Source: Blastocladiella emersonii ATCC 22665 (Eukaryota; Blastocladiomycota; Blastocladiomycetes; Blastocladiales; Blastocladiaceae). Taken from it: 64,000 nucleotides of DNA. Within the stretch, counting starts at the first letter, position 1, and each line of letters starts with the position of its first letter. The stretch lies in contig JANHCV010000007.1 in NCBI GenBank assembly GCA_025594325.1, positions 496,001 through 560,000 of the forward strand. Direction: 5' to 3'. This document shows, one piece after another, positions 9,296 through 20,532 of the stretch. The translations under genes were made by a program, and so were the position numbers. The notes under the pieces are model-generated. The model did not search any database. It saw only the letters and a program-made list of their open reading frames with translations, and was not told the DNA's origin.

Positions 9296-12094
9296 ATGAG
9301 ACGCACTACGACACCATGCATTCGCCTTGTCAGCTGCTCCTTATGCCTAGTTGTCGTGGCCGTCGTGATTCTGTGCTCGGTCACCGGCGTCATGGCCGCC
9401 GACCGGCCTATCCGTCTGCTACTGCCATCGAACCGTGGGGTCGCAAAGCAATTTCAGGCCTACTTTGACGAATGGACCGTCGTGTCGGGGATCCAGGTGC
9501 AGGTCGACGTTCCGCGCGTGCAAGACGACCTGACCACGACCGAGTACTTCAGTCTGATCAAGGCCATGGAGGATCATAAGGTCGCCTACTACGATATCGT
9601 GTTCGTTGACGTCATCTGGCCGGCCCTGCTCACCAACGTCCTCGCGCCGCTCAACGGGCTCGTGAGTCCCGCCGCTATCGATGCGCAGGAGCAGAGCTTC
9701 GTCGACGCAGCGAGGATAGGCGGCAAGATCTACGCGCTCCCGTACACGGCGCCCATGTCGCTGCTCTACTACCGCGCCGACATTCTCGCTGACTACGGAT
9801 ACACTTCGGCGCCACGAACGGTACGGTTTTCTGCGCGGCGAGCGATGATTATATGGCCAACGCGCCATCGTGTAGTGGGACGAGATGGAGGCCATGCTTG
9901 ACCGCATCCTGCCGCGCGAGCAGGCGCGGCGACCCGGGCTACACGGATACATTGGTCAGCTCAAGGCGTACGAGGGCCTGACGTGCAATGCTGTCGAGTG
10001 GCTCGGCAGCTACGGCGCGGGCACCGCCGTCGAACTTGACGGGTCCATTTCCACGACGAACGTGACGCGCCGCGACGCGACCGTGGCCGCCATGACCCGG
10101 TTTCGAAGCTGGGTCACGCGCGGATTCATCCAGCCGTCGGTGCTTACCATGGCCGAGTCGCCCGCGTACGCGGCGTGGTTGTCGGGCAACGCGCTGTTTA
10201 TGCGCAACTGGGTACTGTCGAGTCTTGGCTAGTGACCGCAATGAGTCTGACGTCGACCTGCTCTCGTGTAGTTCGTTGGTTCATATCTGACGGGCCTCAA
10301 CTTCACGCCTGGCATTGCGCCGCTCCCCGGCAACACGCCCAATCTCGCCGGGTTTGCGACCAACGGCGCCAACTACTTTGGGATCAACCGGTTCACAGCC
10401 GACCCGATCCGCGCCGCCAAGGTCCTCGAGTTCATCACGGGCACCGAGTCGCAGCGCAAGTGGGCCACGACGCTCGGCCGCATCCCAACCATCAAGAGCT
10501 TACTCCAGGGTACGTAAGACGGCCGTGTCCCATCACGCACCGAGTAACCGAGTGTCCGCATGTAGACCAGTCCATCTGCAACGTCCTGGGCAACTGCAAC
10601 ATTAGCGGCAAGCTGCAGATCGTCGCCCGTCCCGCTCTCGCGACGGGCAAGTCGTACCTCACCGTGTCCGAGGCCATCTTTAGCGGGTGGAACCTCGCGC
10701 TCAGTGGGTACCTGACGCCCGCGGCCGCTGTGACGTGGCTCACGCGCCGGCTCGCGGCCATCCTATCGGTCGACATTCTCGGCCCGCCTCTCGTCGTCCA
10801 GTGGACCGACCCGGCCGGGATCGTGACCATCGTCGCGTTTGTCGTCTCCAAGGTCGTCATCATCGCGTCCACGATCGCGCTCGTGCGGCAGAAACGATCA
10901 GCGCTCGCGCGTCGCATGTCGTTCCGCCTCCTGCTCACCGTGCTCGCCGGCCTCGCCGTGACCGCCGTCTGGCCGCTGCTCTTCATCGGTCCGCGGACCG
11001 GGCTGCAGTGCTTTCTCCAGATCGCCATCCTCGCGCTCGCGTGGGCCGTGATCCTCGCGTCCATGGCCGTCCAGGACCTGCGAGTCTACCTGATCGTCTC
11101 AAGCCCGCTGCGCCGCGTCGCGAGCGACGTGACGCGAGTACTTCGCGTCTTCATTTTCGTCGTCATCTTGCTCCAGTGTCTCGGGCTGCTCCTGTGGGGG
11201 CTCGTCAGCCCGCCGTCGACGGCCATGTACGTCGTGGCCGACGAGTGGGAGTATCTCGCGTGCTCTGAGGGCACGACACCCGAACTCCTCGCGATCCCGG
11301 CCGCAGTCGTTGCGGCGCTCGTCACGCTCAACATGTGGCTCGCGTACCGCGCCAAGGCCAACGAGGTCGCCATGGCCAAGCAGCAGACGCCGACGCTCCG
11401 GATTCTCTACGTGATTTGCCTCGTCGCTCTCATCCTGGTACGGCCGCCTTTGCTAATCCACTGCTCTCTGTCGCTGACCCTCCCGCGCAAGTAGGCCGTT
11501 TGCCTCATGGTCCCTCAAATCACTCCGTCCGCGCGCTCGCTCATCTTTGCCGTGACCACGCTCGTACTCGTTGTGACCGTGTGCAAGATGTACGTGCTCG
11601 AGCAGTTGTACCCGGACTCGGAGGAGTCGACGACGGGCTGGATGGGCATGACGCGCGCGGGAACCGAGTCTTCACTCAGCACCGACATCGCCACGACCGC
11701 GTCGGGGAGTCGTCTCGGCTCCGCGCGCCGCGGCACGTCGTCGTCAATCGACCGCAAGTCCTCGTTTTCGATCACGACGCACGAGATGGCGCTGCGTACC
11801 GCCGCGTCGACGTTTCTCGTCGAGATCACGCCGTGTGTGCCGTGCCAGCTGCGCCTGTTCCTCGACCAGGCGGTGTTGATCGCGACCGAGATCTCGGGCA
11901 GCCCGCGGTACCGCGCGGCCATCGCGCTGCGTACGCTCACGGCCGTCGATTTCGTTACGCCGTCGCAGACGTGTTTGCGACTGCAGCTGCGCGGCCGCGT
12001 CGTGGATATCGTTGGGTCCGCGGCGACGAGTAGAGTGCTCGCGCAGTGGAAGCAGGTGCTGAGCGAGTTTGTGCGCGAGGATCCGGGACGGTGA
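9296..12094 (+). CDS. Receptor 3: periplasmic-binding domain + 7TM + PH-like tail
   Basis: Five exons, join(9296..9820,9876..10211,10272..10509,10566..11437,11495..12094), give 856 aa with every junction in phase. Residues 1–34 are a signal peptide. Residues 36–370 are a type II solute-binding domain with YDIVFVDVIWPALL, GKIYALPY, LLYYRADILADYGY and TWDEME, the diagnostic SBP family 1 sequence blocks. Residues 451–695 form seven helices; LQCFLQIAILALAW is helix 3, with its Cys, and DLRVYLIVSSPLRR ends it. A Ser/Thr-rich linker leads to a PH-like domain at about 745–850 (LRLQLRGRVVDIVGSA, AQWKQVLSEFV). Several Asn-X-Ser/Thr sites lie in the predicted extracellular part. It lies tail-to-tail with LRR gene 1, only 45 bp apart. 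Confidence 0.88.
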
Positions 12095-12139
12095 GTCGAC
12101 CGCAAGACATAGAAAGCAGTAGAATGTATGACTAATTCA

Positions 12140-13880
12140 TTAGGCAGTAGTATCCTCATCACTTTCGCTTTCAACGTCGTCTTGGCCGTTTCCATCATCA
12201 TCCTCTTCCTCGCTTTCTTCTTCTTCTTCGTCGTTGTCGTCCTCCTCCTCCTCTTCATCGCTGCTGTTTTCGTGGGCATCCATGATCTCCCAATACTCGG
12301 AGCCGGGGCGCCTGCCGCGGAAATCGTCGTCCGAGTCGTGCGCTGCGTCGTGGCTGAAGTCCAAGGGAGGGTCGCTCGAGTCGTCCTGGCCAACCCACTC
12401 CCAGGCTGCGTCATCGCACCTCGAGACCACAAGCGTAGCGGGAAGCCGTGGAACGAACGTGTCCAGGAACTCAGTGGAGTGGCAGACGACCAGGCGCTTG
12501 AGCGAAGGCGGGAGCTGGTGTTGTGTCAGCACCCACAACGCTCGGCGCTTGAGCGGCCATTTCCCGACGTCAAGCTCCCTGAGTTGAGGCGGAAGGTGCT
12601 CGACCAGGTACGTGAAGGCACGCTCGTACCGAGAAGGGCACATGTTGAGCTCGAGCGACTTGAGCGAGGGTGGAAACGCGTCGATCAGAACACGGAAATT
12701 CGTGCACTGGTAATAAAGGTCATCAGACGAGTAATCGCCGTCCTCGCCACCGCTGTCAAGGACGTTGGTCATTCGAAGGACTTTGAGCTGGGGCGGCATA
12801 AAATGCGCGAGCTCGATCCAGCCGACGTGCCCGTTGTCCGTGAGGACGAGTTTCGTAAGGGTAGGGCGAATGTAGTTGGACACGGAGGAAGTGCGCCACC
12901 AAGAGTGCATCAAGTAGTTGTCTTTAAGGTCGATAGCCTTGAGGGAGGGCGGCAAGTTTTGGACGTGACCGCAAGTTGGCTCGCTCAGGCCGCAGCTACT
13001 GAGGTTTAGACTCTTGAGGCCAGCTGGGAGCGCGGACTCGACAGCGTGCAGATCACTGTGGTTGAAGGAATTGTTTGTCAGGTCAAGAGATCGAAGCGTG
13101 CCGGGGAGCGGAACAAGCGAGAACAAGGGGGCCAGCGCATGCCCTGAGCGGCGCACGGAAGCCAATTTCAAGTGAGCCAGCGAGGGGGGAAGCCAAGGCG
13201 CGCTGGAGTACGCGCTCCTGTCAAATGTCAGAAACCGGGCTTCTAAAGCACGGACGGAAGGTCGTTAGCATATGCTTGTCAGTAATGTGATGGCGTGCAT
13301 CCAAAGAGGTCAAAAACGTACGATCGCGAAGACGTCGCTCCCGAGTGACGTTTTCCGGGTATTGATAGGGCGGAAGGACACCCGTCTCGCCCAGTGGGTT
13401 CTCGGAGAGATTCAAGTTTGAGATGGTGGTGTTTGGGAGCTGGAGCAAGCGAACGCGCGCGAGTGAGAGCTTGCAGTTGACGAGCGAAAGGTGCGTGACG
13501 CGTTGGGCGGGACTCGTGAGGGCCGCCCCGAGCCGGCGGGCGCCCCAGTCCGTAAAATGCAACGAGGACAGCTTGAGATTAGTAACACGGCCGGCTTTGA
13601 CCTTGGGGACAAGCAGGAACACTGCGAGGTCAGCAAACAGGGTGCGCTTTTCGATCAGCTCGGGTGAGGGAGTTTCGTTGAGCTGCCTCCAAAACTCGGG
13701 AAGGCGAACCGAGTCGTCGTCAAAAACAGCTTGCTCGACATTTCGGAGCGTGTCTGGTAGAAGCGCGCGGGGCATCACGCCCAAGTACTGGCGAGCCGCG
13801 TCCAAATCCGACGGATCAAGCAAGAAAGCCTCTTCAAGGATGGCGTCGACCAAATGCGGTATCTTAAGCTCTGTTTTCAT
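12140..13880 (-). CDS. LRR protein with acidic tail, paralog 1
   Basis: Two exons, complement(join(12140..13242,13322..13880)), 553 aa. The intron has a GTACGT donor, a GCTAAC branch site and a TTTAG acceptor; without it the gene would look frameshifted. The N-terminal 100 residues (IPHLVDAILEEAFLLDPSDL) are a family-specific helical region. Leucine-rich repeats follow, many of the form LPPSLK-x-L-x-L-x-x-N. A conserved SEYWEI motif precedes a long Glu/Asp-rich tail. There is no signal peptide or membrane helix, so it is probably a nuclear or cytoplasmic protein-binding scaffold. The family founds a five-gene minus-strand array. The exact function is unknown. Confidence 0.8.
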
Positions 13881-14260
13881 AGCAAATACGGGAGGTAGTC
13901 ATTGCAGGACGAGAGCGAGAAGGCGACCGCCGCGAGGGTTCGAAAGGCAAACACGGCCGACCAGGTGGCTCCACGTGGCGAGCGTGAGTGGCGCATCGCG
14001 ACTCGTGCCGTGCCATGCCGCCCCCTGTAGACACGCACAGTTGACGGCGGAGGAGGGTCACATCTCGGACCAACCCCACAAATTACGATCCGCCGTGGGC
14101 GGCGCTGGCGGCGCAACTCAAACTAGCGCGACTCAAACCATGGCGACTTTGTGGTTGTGTGCCCGTGGCCAGGAGCGCGACCACGAGTGCATTCAAGGAG
14201 ATAACGTGTCGAATACATGTATTGGCGTTTGAAAAATCAAAACAAATTACTGGGGACAGC
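13881..14260. promoter_or_regulatory. Promoter region of LRR 1 with E-box and GGCGC-NN-CGCG element
   Basis: A 380-bp gap. CACGTG at 13972–13977 and GGCGCATCGCG at 13990–14000 sit about 100 bp before the LRR 1 start. The same pair recurs before the other LRR paralogs. No gene is supported. Confidence 0.45.
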
Positions 14261-15859
14261 TCAATAGTCATCCGAGCCGTAGTCATCCGACACGTAGTCA
14301 TCAGAAGCATACTCGTCATAATCGAACTCGTCGTGGCCAAATTCATCCATGCCGCCGTCGTCGTCACCCTCGAAGATTTCCCAATACTCGAGTCCGTAGT
14401 CCTGGCAAGCGAAATGATCGTCCCCGTCGTCAGCGGGGTCGGACGGGAACGTCAATTTCGGACCATTCGGATCGTTGCGCCCGCTCCAGTGCTCCGGCGT
14501 GTGAACGCCCTCGACGCCTCGAGTAATGGTGAGAGTCGAAGGCATGTGGCGCGCAAGCACGTCCAGAAAATCGGAGGAAATCTCCTCGTAAACGGTGATC
14601 TTGACCAGCGACTTGGGCAGCCTGCGTTTGTTCTGGGCAAGGAACCACAACGCCCGGAGCTTGAGTAGCCACTGCGAAAGGTTGAGCTCCTGGAGCCGAG
14701 GCGGACAGTTCTGGACCAAGTACTTGAAAGCTCGCTCGTACCGGGACGGGAACATGTTGAGCGCCAATCGCTTGAGCGTGGGCGGGAAAACATCAATGAG
14801 AGACTGATAATCTTCGACCTGCGATCTGAGCTCATTCCTGATGTTGTGGCCACGAAGGAATGGGTAGTAGTCGTTCATCATCTCAAATTCTTCAAGCTGG
14901 GGTGGCATATAGTGGGCAAGATCGAGCCAGCCCGTGTTGCCGTTGTCCGAGAGGACGAGGCTGGTCAAGTTCACGAAAGTGACGTTGTCAACGGGAAGAC
15001 GGAGGCATCCCTTTTCCATGAGATCGTTGTTCCGCAGGTCGAGTCGAGTCAGCGAGAGCGGCAACGACCGGAAGCGAGCGTTCCGTGGGGCATAGCTGAG
15101 ACAGGAATCGAGATTGAGAGCTTTCAAGCCAGCTGGAAGCGCAGCCTCGACCGCCGCGATCGTTTTCGGGCACAATGTGTTACGCTTGAGGGAAAGCGAC
15201 TCGAGCGTGTCGGGAAACGGCGCCATGGTAAACAAGGGGACAAGAGATTGACCGTCGGCTTCAATGTAGCTGAGGTCTAAGTGGACAAGGGCGGGAGGGA
15301 GCCAAGCACCGGTCGCGAAGCTGGACAGGTCGAGTCGTGCGATGTGGGCTTCGGTTGCGCGTAAGTTGCTCTTGGCCGGGTTGCGCACGCGCATCGGGGC
15401 CAACGGGTTGCCTGAGAGCTCCAAATGCGTGACGGTGGCGGGAAGCTCGAGTAGGCGAACGCGAGCGACCGTGAGTTCGCAGCGTTCAAGCGAAATCTTG
15501 GTGATGGCCTGCGGGGTGCGGTTGATCGCGGCTCCGAGACGCCGAGCACCCCAATCGGTGATGTATCGCCGAGAAATGTCGATGTCAACAATCTGTCCGG
15601 ACTCGATTGCAGGGGCAAGCAGGAGCACGGTAAGGTTACCGAACTCGGTGCACTTTGACACTTCGTAGTGATTGATTCCAGAACCGAAAGGGTCCTGCGA
15701 GGAGATGTACTCGCTCACCTGGCGGCAGACGTCCGGGATAAGGAATCGGGGCAGCACGCCAAGGTACTGACGAGTGGCGCGCACGTCGCGCGGATTCAGC
15801 AAGAAAGCCTCGCAGAGGATGGCGTCGATCAAATTCGGTATGTTAAAGTGCGTTTTCAT
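14261..15859 (-). CDS. LRR protein with acidic tail, paralog 2
   Basis: An intact 532-aa frame without introns. It starts MKTHFNIPNLIDAILCEAFL, the family signature. About ten leucine-rich repeats occupy residues 95–440 (LPLSLTRLDLRNNDLM, LPATVTHLELSGNPL). The motif GLEYWEI at about residue 490 is followed by an Asp-rich tail with repeated DDYVSDDYGSDDY. The absence of the intron seen in paralogs 1 and 3 means either intron loss here or gain in those copies. CACGTG at 15962–15967 and GGCGCATCGCG at 15982–15992 lie upstream. Confidence 0.82.
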   Translation of the reverse strand: MKTHFNIPNLIDAILCEAFLLNPRDVRATRQYLGVLPRFLIPDVCRQVSEYISSQDPFGSGINHYEVSKCTEFGNLTVLLLAPAIESGQIVDIDISRRYITDWGARRLGAAINRTPQAITKISLERCELTVARVRLLELPATVTHLELSGNPLAPMRVRNPAKSNLRATEAHIARLDLSSFATGAWLPPALVHLDLSYIEADGQSLVPLFTMAPFPDTLESLSLKRNTLCPKTIAAVEAALPAGLKALNLDSCLSYAPRNARFRSLPLSLTRLDLRNNDLMEKGCLRLPVDNVTFVNLTSLVLSDNGNTGWLDLAHYMPPQLEEFEMMNDYYPFLRGHNIRNELRSQVEDYQSLIDVFPPTLKRLALNMFPSRYERAFKYLVQNCPPRLQELNLSQWLLKLRALWFLAQNKRRLPKSLVKITVYEEISSDFLDVLARHMPSTLTITRGVEGVHTPEHWSGRNDPNGPKLTFPSDPADDGDDHFACQDYGLEYWEIFEGDDDGGMDEFGHDEFDYDEYASDDYVSDDYGSDDY

Positions 15860-16100
15860 AGCAAATAGTGCGAGTCTTCATGGACGGCGCGAGAGCGAGA
15901 GCGGGCGGCTGCCGACCCGATGGGCAGTTGTTTGGGAAGCAGCAGTGGCTTGACTCGAGCTCACGTGGAAGGCGTGTGAGTGGCGCATCGCGCCCCGAAC
16001 CAACTTGCACGCGGGCACGCGGATATTCAGCTAAAAAATGAGCAGATACATTGAAATTTGAATAAAACAAGATCGAAATGTTCCTACCAAGCAGTTTGCT

Positions 16101-17862
16101 CTAGACATCGGCCCAAGCGTCGTCACCATCATCATCAACGACCTCGAGCTCATCGTCGTCGTCATAACGATCGTGGTCGCTCGCAATGTCGTACTCGATG
16201 TCGACTGCGGGCTCGTCAGCTTCGTCGGCTTCGCCGCTGTCGATTTCCCAATACTCAAAGCCTTCGTAGTCGCCACGGTGATAGTCGTCTGCGTCGTCGG
16301 CCGCGTCGTGGGTGAAATCAAAGCCGGGGCCCGTCGAGTCGCCTTGGCCGATCCACGAAGAAGTCTCGCCGCTTTGGCCGGCCCACGAAGCAGTCTCGCT
16401 GATTCGGTCGATCGTAATCGTTGTCGGCAGCCGTCGAACAAGCGCCTCCAGAAAGCTTGTTTCGGTGAAGTTGTGGACAACCAGCCGCTTGAGAGTCAAT
16501 GGGAGCGGGTGCTGCGTCAGCGCCCAGAGCGCTCGCTGTTTGAGCTCCCATTCGCCAAGATCGAGTTCCTCAAGGTGAGGCGGAAGGTGGGTAACGAGGT
16601 AGGTGAAGGCACGCTCGTAGCGCGAAGGATGCATGTTGAGTTTGAGGCGCTTGAGTGTGGGCGGTAGAGCGTTAATGAAAGGGCGGTAGCAACGTGTTTG
16701 CTCCCGCTGCTCGCAGTACAAGCCGCCATCGTCGAATCCGCCGTCGTAGTTGATCATTTCAAAGTCTTCTAGCTGCGGCGGCATGAGCGAGGACAGCTTG
16801 TGGAACCCGGTTTGCCCGTTATCCAAAAGGTTGAGCTGCGTGAGAGTCGGGGGAATCAAGGCAGAAGCGGACCGACGGTGCCCGTTGATAAGCAGTAACT
16901 CGTTGCCTTGAAGGCTAAGGGAACGCAGGGAAGGCGGAAAATTGCGGAACCGGCCACGGCGCTGCGCGAGAAGCTGGCAGTAGTCCAGGCTCAGACGCTT
17001 CAGCCCTTGGGGCAGCGCAGATTCGAGGGCATCCACCGCTTCCTTGCAGAAACGGTTGCGCGCAAGGTTGAGCGACTCGAGCGTACTGGGAAGCGGCTCG
17101 AGGGCGAAAAGGGGTCCGAGCGAGTGTCCGTGGCGGTAAATGTGATCCAGCGACAAAGTTTTGAGTGCGGGAGGAAGCCAGACGCCAGGCGAATAGCTGG
17201 ATGCATCAACGGACGAAAGCATTTTTTCTACATCCCAGAGGGCGGCTTCCATTGGCGTTCGTGGCCGAAACGTTAAGCTAACAAGCACGCTACGATACCC
17301 TGTGAAATACGATGCAGCACTTCAAATCCACGATCGTGGTTCCGGTACAGGAAAGGCTCGGGGGCGCCCGTCTCACCAAGCGGGTTTTCGGACAAGTCCA
17401 AGTGCAAAACGGTGCTGCTGGAAAGCTGGAGCAGGCGGACCGAGCGAGGGTGAGACCGCAATCCACCAACGAGAGACTCGTGACGCGCTGCGCAGGGCTA
17501 GTCAACGCCGTGCCGAGGCGGCGAGCACCGTAATCGGTAAAGCGTTTCGATGAAAGCTCGATCGAGCTGATCTTTCCGGCTTCGACCTCGAGCGCGAGGA
17601 GATATACAGCAAGATTACCGCGGCGGGCGGCCGCCTTGGGCGGCTCGGTCGGCTCAGGCATTTTGGGTCCCCCACGGGCCTGAGGCTTGGGCATGGGGTC
17701 GATTGAGACAAGTTCGGTCAGCCGTAGGTAGGTGCGGGGGATGTGATCGTGTGGCAGCACGCGCAAGTACTGGCACGCCGCGTCTAAATCCGACGGGTCC
17801 AGCGACACGGCCTTGCATAGGACGAGGTCGATCAGTTGCGCTATGTTAAAAGTTGTTTTCAT
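16101..17862 (-). pseudogene. LRR protein with acidic tail, paralog 3 (one frameshift)
   Basis: Frame MKTTFNIAQLIDLVLCKAVS runs to about 17440, where one missing G turns the expected LTLAR-VRLLQL into LTLARSACSS. The downstream part (VRLLQLSSSTVLHLDLSENP) then joins the main repeat region across an intron at 17278–17348 (GTACC donor, GTTAG acceptor, 71 nt). With one extra base the whole would read as 563 aa. The rest is well preserved: LRRs, FEYWEI and the acidic tail. So it is either a very young pseudogene or an assembly base error. The promoter pair CACGTG 17955–17960 and GGCGCTTCGCG 17964–17974 is intact. Confidence 0.7.
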
Positions 17863-18054
17863 GGCAGTAAAGTGGGCGACGAGGAGACAAACGGGCGAGG
17901 GTTGGTGTTTAAGCGGCCAGCCACAACAACGAAGCGAGGCTTGAGCCTCACGCTCACGTGGGTGGCGCTTCGCGTCCCTTGTTGACCGTCGCTCGTTGCC
18001 TGGGACACGGTCGCTCTCTCCTGCTGCTAGGCCAAGCTGGACAGGCAGTTCTCA

Positions 18055-18208
18055 AAGGGTCCGTTCGCTTCACCACCGTCGCAATCGTCGATCCCTCACT
18101 TGATCCACAAGTGCTTGAGGTACCAGCCGCAAACCTCATCTACCAAGCTATCGGCGGGGCCTTGAGTGAAGTCCAGGTCGTGGCCGCCGTGTTGCCCTTG
18201 CCAATCCA
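18055..18208 (-). pseudogene. Relic of an LRR acidic tail
   Basis: In the gap between LRR 3 and LRR 4 the minus strand reads WIGKGN, then in a neighbouring frame DLDFTQGPADSLVDEV, LKHLWIK, a TGA, and GIDDCDGGEA. This lines up with the LRR 3 tail (WIGQGD, FDFTHDAADDADDY, FEYWEID, GEADEAD). It is a frameshifted remnant of a sixth family member. The rest of the 17863–18365 gap holds the LRR 3 promoter element and nothing else recognised. Confidence 0.5.
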
Positions 18209-18365
18209 CTTAGAGCCACGACTGTGTTCGCGAGATGTATGCCTTGCTTCCCATGCCCGCGAGTGAGCGCGACAACCCCGTAGTACAGGACCAATTTTCT
18301 TGAGCGAGAAACAAACAAGTTGTATTCAAAACAAAGAAGGAACTAATGCGTCAATTACGGACGGA

Positions 18366-20337
18366 TCAATCTTCATCCGAGCTATCGTCATCAGACTCAA
18401 ACTCGTCCGAGTCAGTCGCATCTGAGTCAAACTCGTCCTCGTCGTCAGAGAATTCATCCGACTCGAAGCCGTCATCGTCATCGACGTTGAAAATCTCCCA
18501 GTACTCGAGCCCGTGGTACTGACCGCAAAAGTAATCGTCTTGGTCATTAGCTGCGTCGCTTGGGAACTCCCATTTCGGGCCGGATGGGTCGTTTCGTCCA
18601 GTCCAGCGACGAAGCGACTGCCCGTCCCGAGTGACGGTAAGATTCGCGGGCAACCGGCGAGCAAGCGTTCCCAAAAAGTCGGCGGAAATGTCCTCGAAGA
18701 TCTTGACTTGCTTGAGCGAGCGCGGGAGCGTGTGCTGGGCAAGGAACCAAAGGGCCCAATGCTTGAGCGGCCACTCCGAAATGTCCAGCTCCTGGAGCTG
18801 GGGCGGACAGTGCTCAACCAAGTACTCGAATGCGCGCTCGTACCGGGACTGAAGCATGTTCAGCTTCAGCCGCTTAAGCGTGGGCGGGAACGCGTCGATG
18901 AGCATGCGGTAGTGAGCGTTCTGCACCGAAAGCTCGTGCTCAATGCCGAACCGGCGGGGAAAGTCGAAGTAGTCGTTGGTCATCTCGAAGTCTTCGAGCT
19001 GGCGGGGCATAAGGGCAGCGAGCTCGTTCCAGCCCGTGTTGCTGTTGTCCGAGATGATGAGGGCCGTCAAAGTTCAAGTACACGTGACCGCGTTGCGCCA
19101 CAGTCACCGGACGCGTGCGACCCCGCCCGCGTCACGCGCGTCACGCGCACCGCGCCGATCTCCTTTGTCATCGCCGCGGACCGCCTCACCTCACCGAGCG
19201 ACGCGTCGGCCCGCTCACATCGGACGACGCGCCTCCGCATCCCCTCTCTCTCTTGTTCCTTTGACCAGTTGCTAGTATTAGCCACCACATACAGCCTGTT
19301 GTCCTCTCGTGAACCTCCTCACCGTCTCCTCTTGTGAACCTCTTCACCGTCCCCTCTTGTGAACCTCTTCACCGCCTCGACCTTCATCTCCGCCAAGATC
19401 GCACGTCCATCGTGCCGAGCTTCCTCCCAGTCGAGTACGCTTCAACTGTCAAACGTTCGAGGACGGCCTTGCTGAGCGGCGGGTAGAAGGAGTACTCGCG
19501 CATTAGCTGGTTGCCTCGAATGCTGAGCTGAGTAAGCGACGGCGGCAGGGATTCGAATCGGCGCCGCGACGGCAAATCAAAGAATTGGCGAGATTGAGAC
19601 TCTTCAAACCGGCCGGGAGAGCAGCTTCCAGGGAAGCGATCGTGTCGGGACACAATTTGCTGCCCTTGAGGGAAAGCGACTCGAGCGTCTCGGGGAACGG
19701 CGACATGTCGAACAGCGGTGCGAGGGATCGGTCGTCGGTTTGAATGGCGTCGAGTTTCAAGTCAACGAGGGCGAGAGGGAGCCAAGCACCAGTCGTGAAG
19801 CCGGACAGGTCGAGTCGTGCGAGGTGGGCCGCGGTTGCGCGCAGATTGGCCTTGGCAGTGTCGCGCGCGCATCGGACCCAACGGGTTCCCAGAAAGGTCT
19901 AAGTGGGTGATGGTGTCGGGGAGCTCAAGCAAGCGGACGCGAGGGACCGTGAGCTCGCAGTTTACAAGCGAAACCTTGGTAATCGTCTGCGGCGAGCGCT
20001 TGATTGCGGCGCCGAGGCGGCGAGCGCCCCAATCGGTGATGCATCTCCAAGTAAGCTTGATGTCAACGACCTGACTTGCTTCGATCGCGGGAGCAAGCAA
20101 AAACACGGCCAAGTTACCAAGTTCGGGACACCTGAATGCTTGACGGTGCTTGATTCCAGACTCGTACGGGTGTATCTCGGAGATGTACCCGTCCACCTGC
20201 CGGCAGATCTCCGGGACGAGAGGTCGAGGCAGCACGCCCAGATACTGACGAGCGGCGTCCAAATCCGACGGGTCCAGCAAGAAAGCCTCGCAAAGGATGG
20301 CGTCAATCAAATGCGGTATGTCAAATGGCGTTTTCAT
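18366..20337 (-). pseudogene. LRR protein with acidic tail, paralog 4 (disrupted)
   Basis: Family signature MKTPFDIPHLIDAILCEAFL is at the start and GLEYWEIFNVDDDDG plus an acidic tail at the end, but the middle is broken. One frameshift follows NPLGPMRAR near 19868, a second follows LKSLNLANS near 19580, and the LRR sequence leaves the family alignment after VLERLTVEAYS near 19430 and resumes at 19070. The roughly 360-bp intervening block has no LRR homology and includes three copies of a 25-bp repeat and an inverted E-box/CGCG element. The gene cannot encode a full-length product. Confidence 0.8.
19303..19377. repeat. Three tandem 25-bp repeats inside LRR 4
   Basis: Three head-to-tail units of the form CCTCTTGTGAACCTCTTCACC plus four bases; the first has three substitutions and the last two nearly match. 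They lie in the foreign block that interrupts the LRR 4 pseudogene. Confidence 0.75.
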
Positions 20338-20532
20338 GGCAACTAGGGGGAGTATTCATCGAAGTCGTTAGAGCGGGAGCCGTCAGCGATGGCCTCGTCC
20401 GCTTGGGAACGAGCAGTGGCTTGACTTGAGCTCACGTGGCACACATGAGTGGCGCTTCGCGTCCGAGTCCTCGCGTCGTTCTCCCAGCGTCGAACAAACG
20501 AAACAGTCGGTACATTATGGTAACACGAAACA

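Noticed and set aside
13221-13880. Apparent frameshift in LRR 1
   Set aside because: A canonical intron (GTACGT donor, GCTAAC branch, TTTAG acceptor, 13243–13321) restores the frame exactly.
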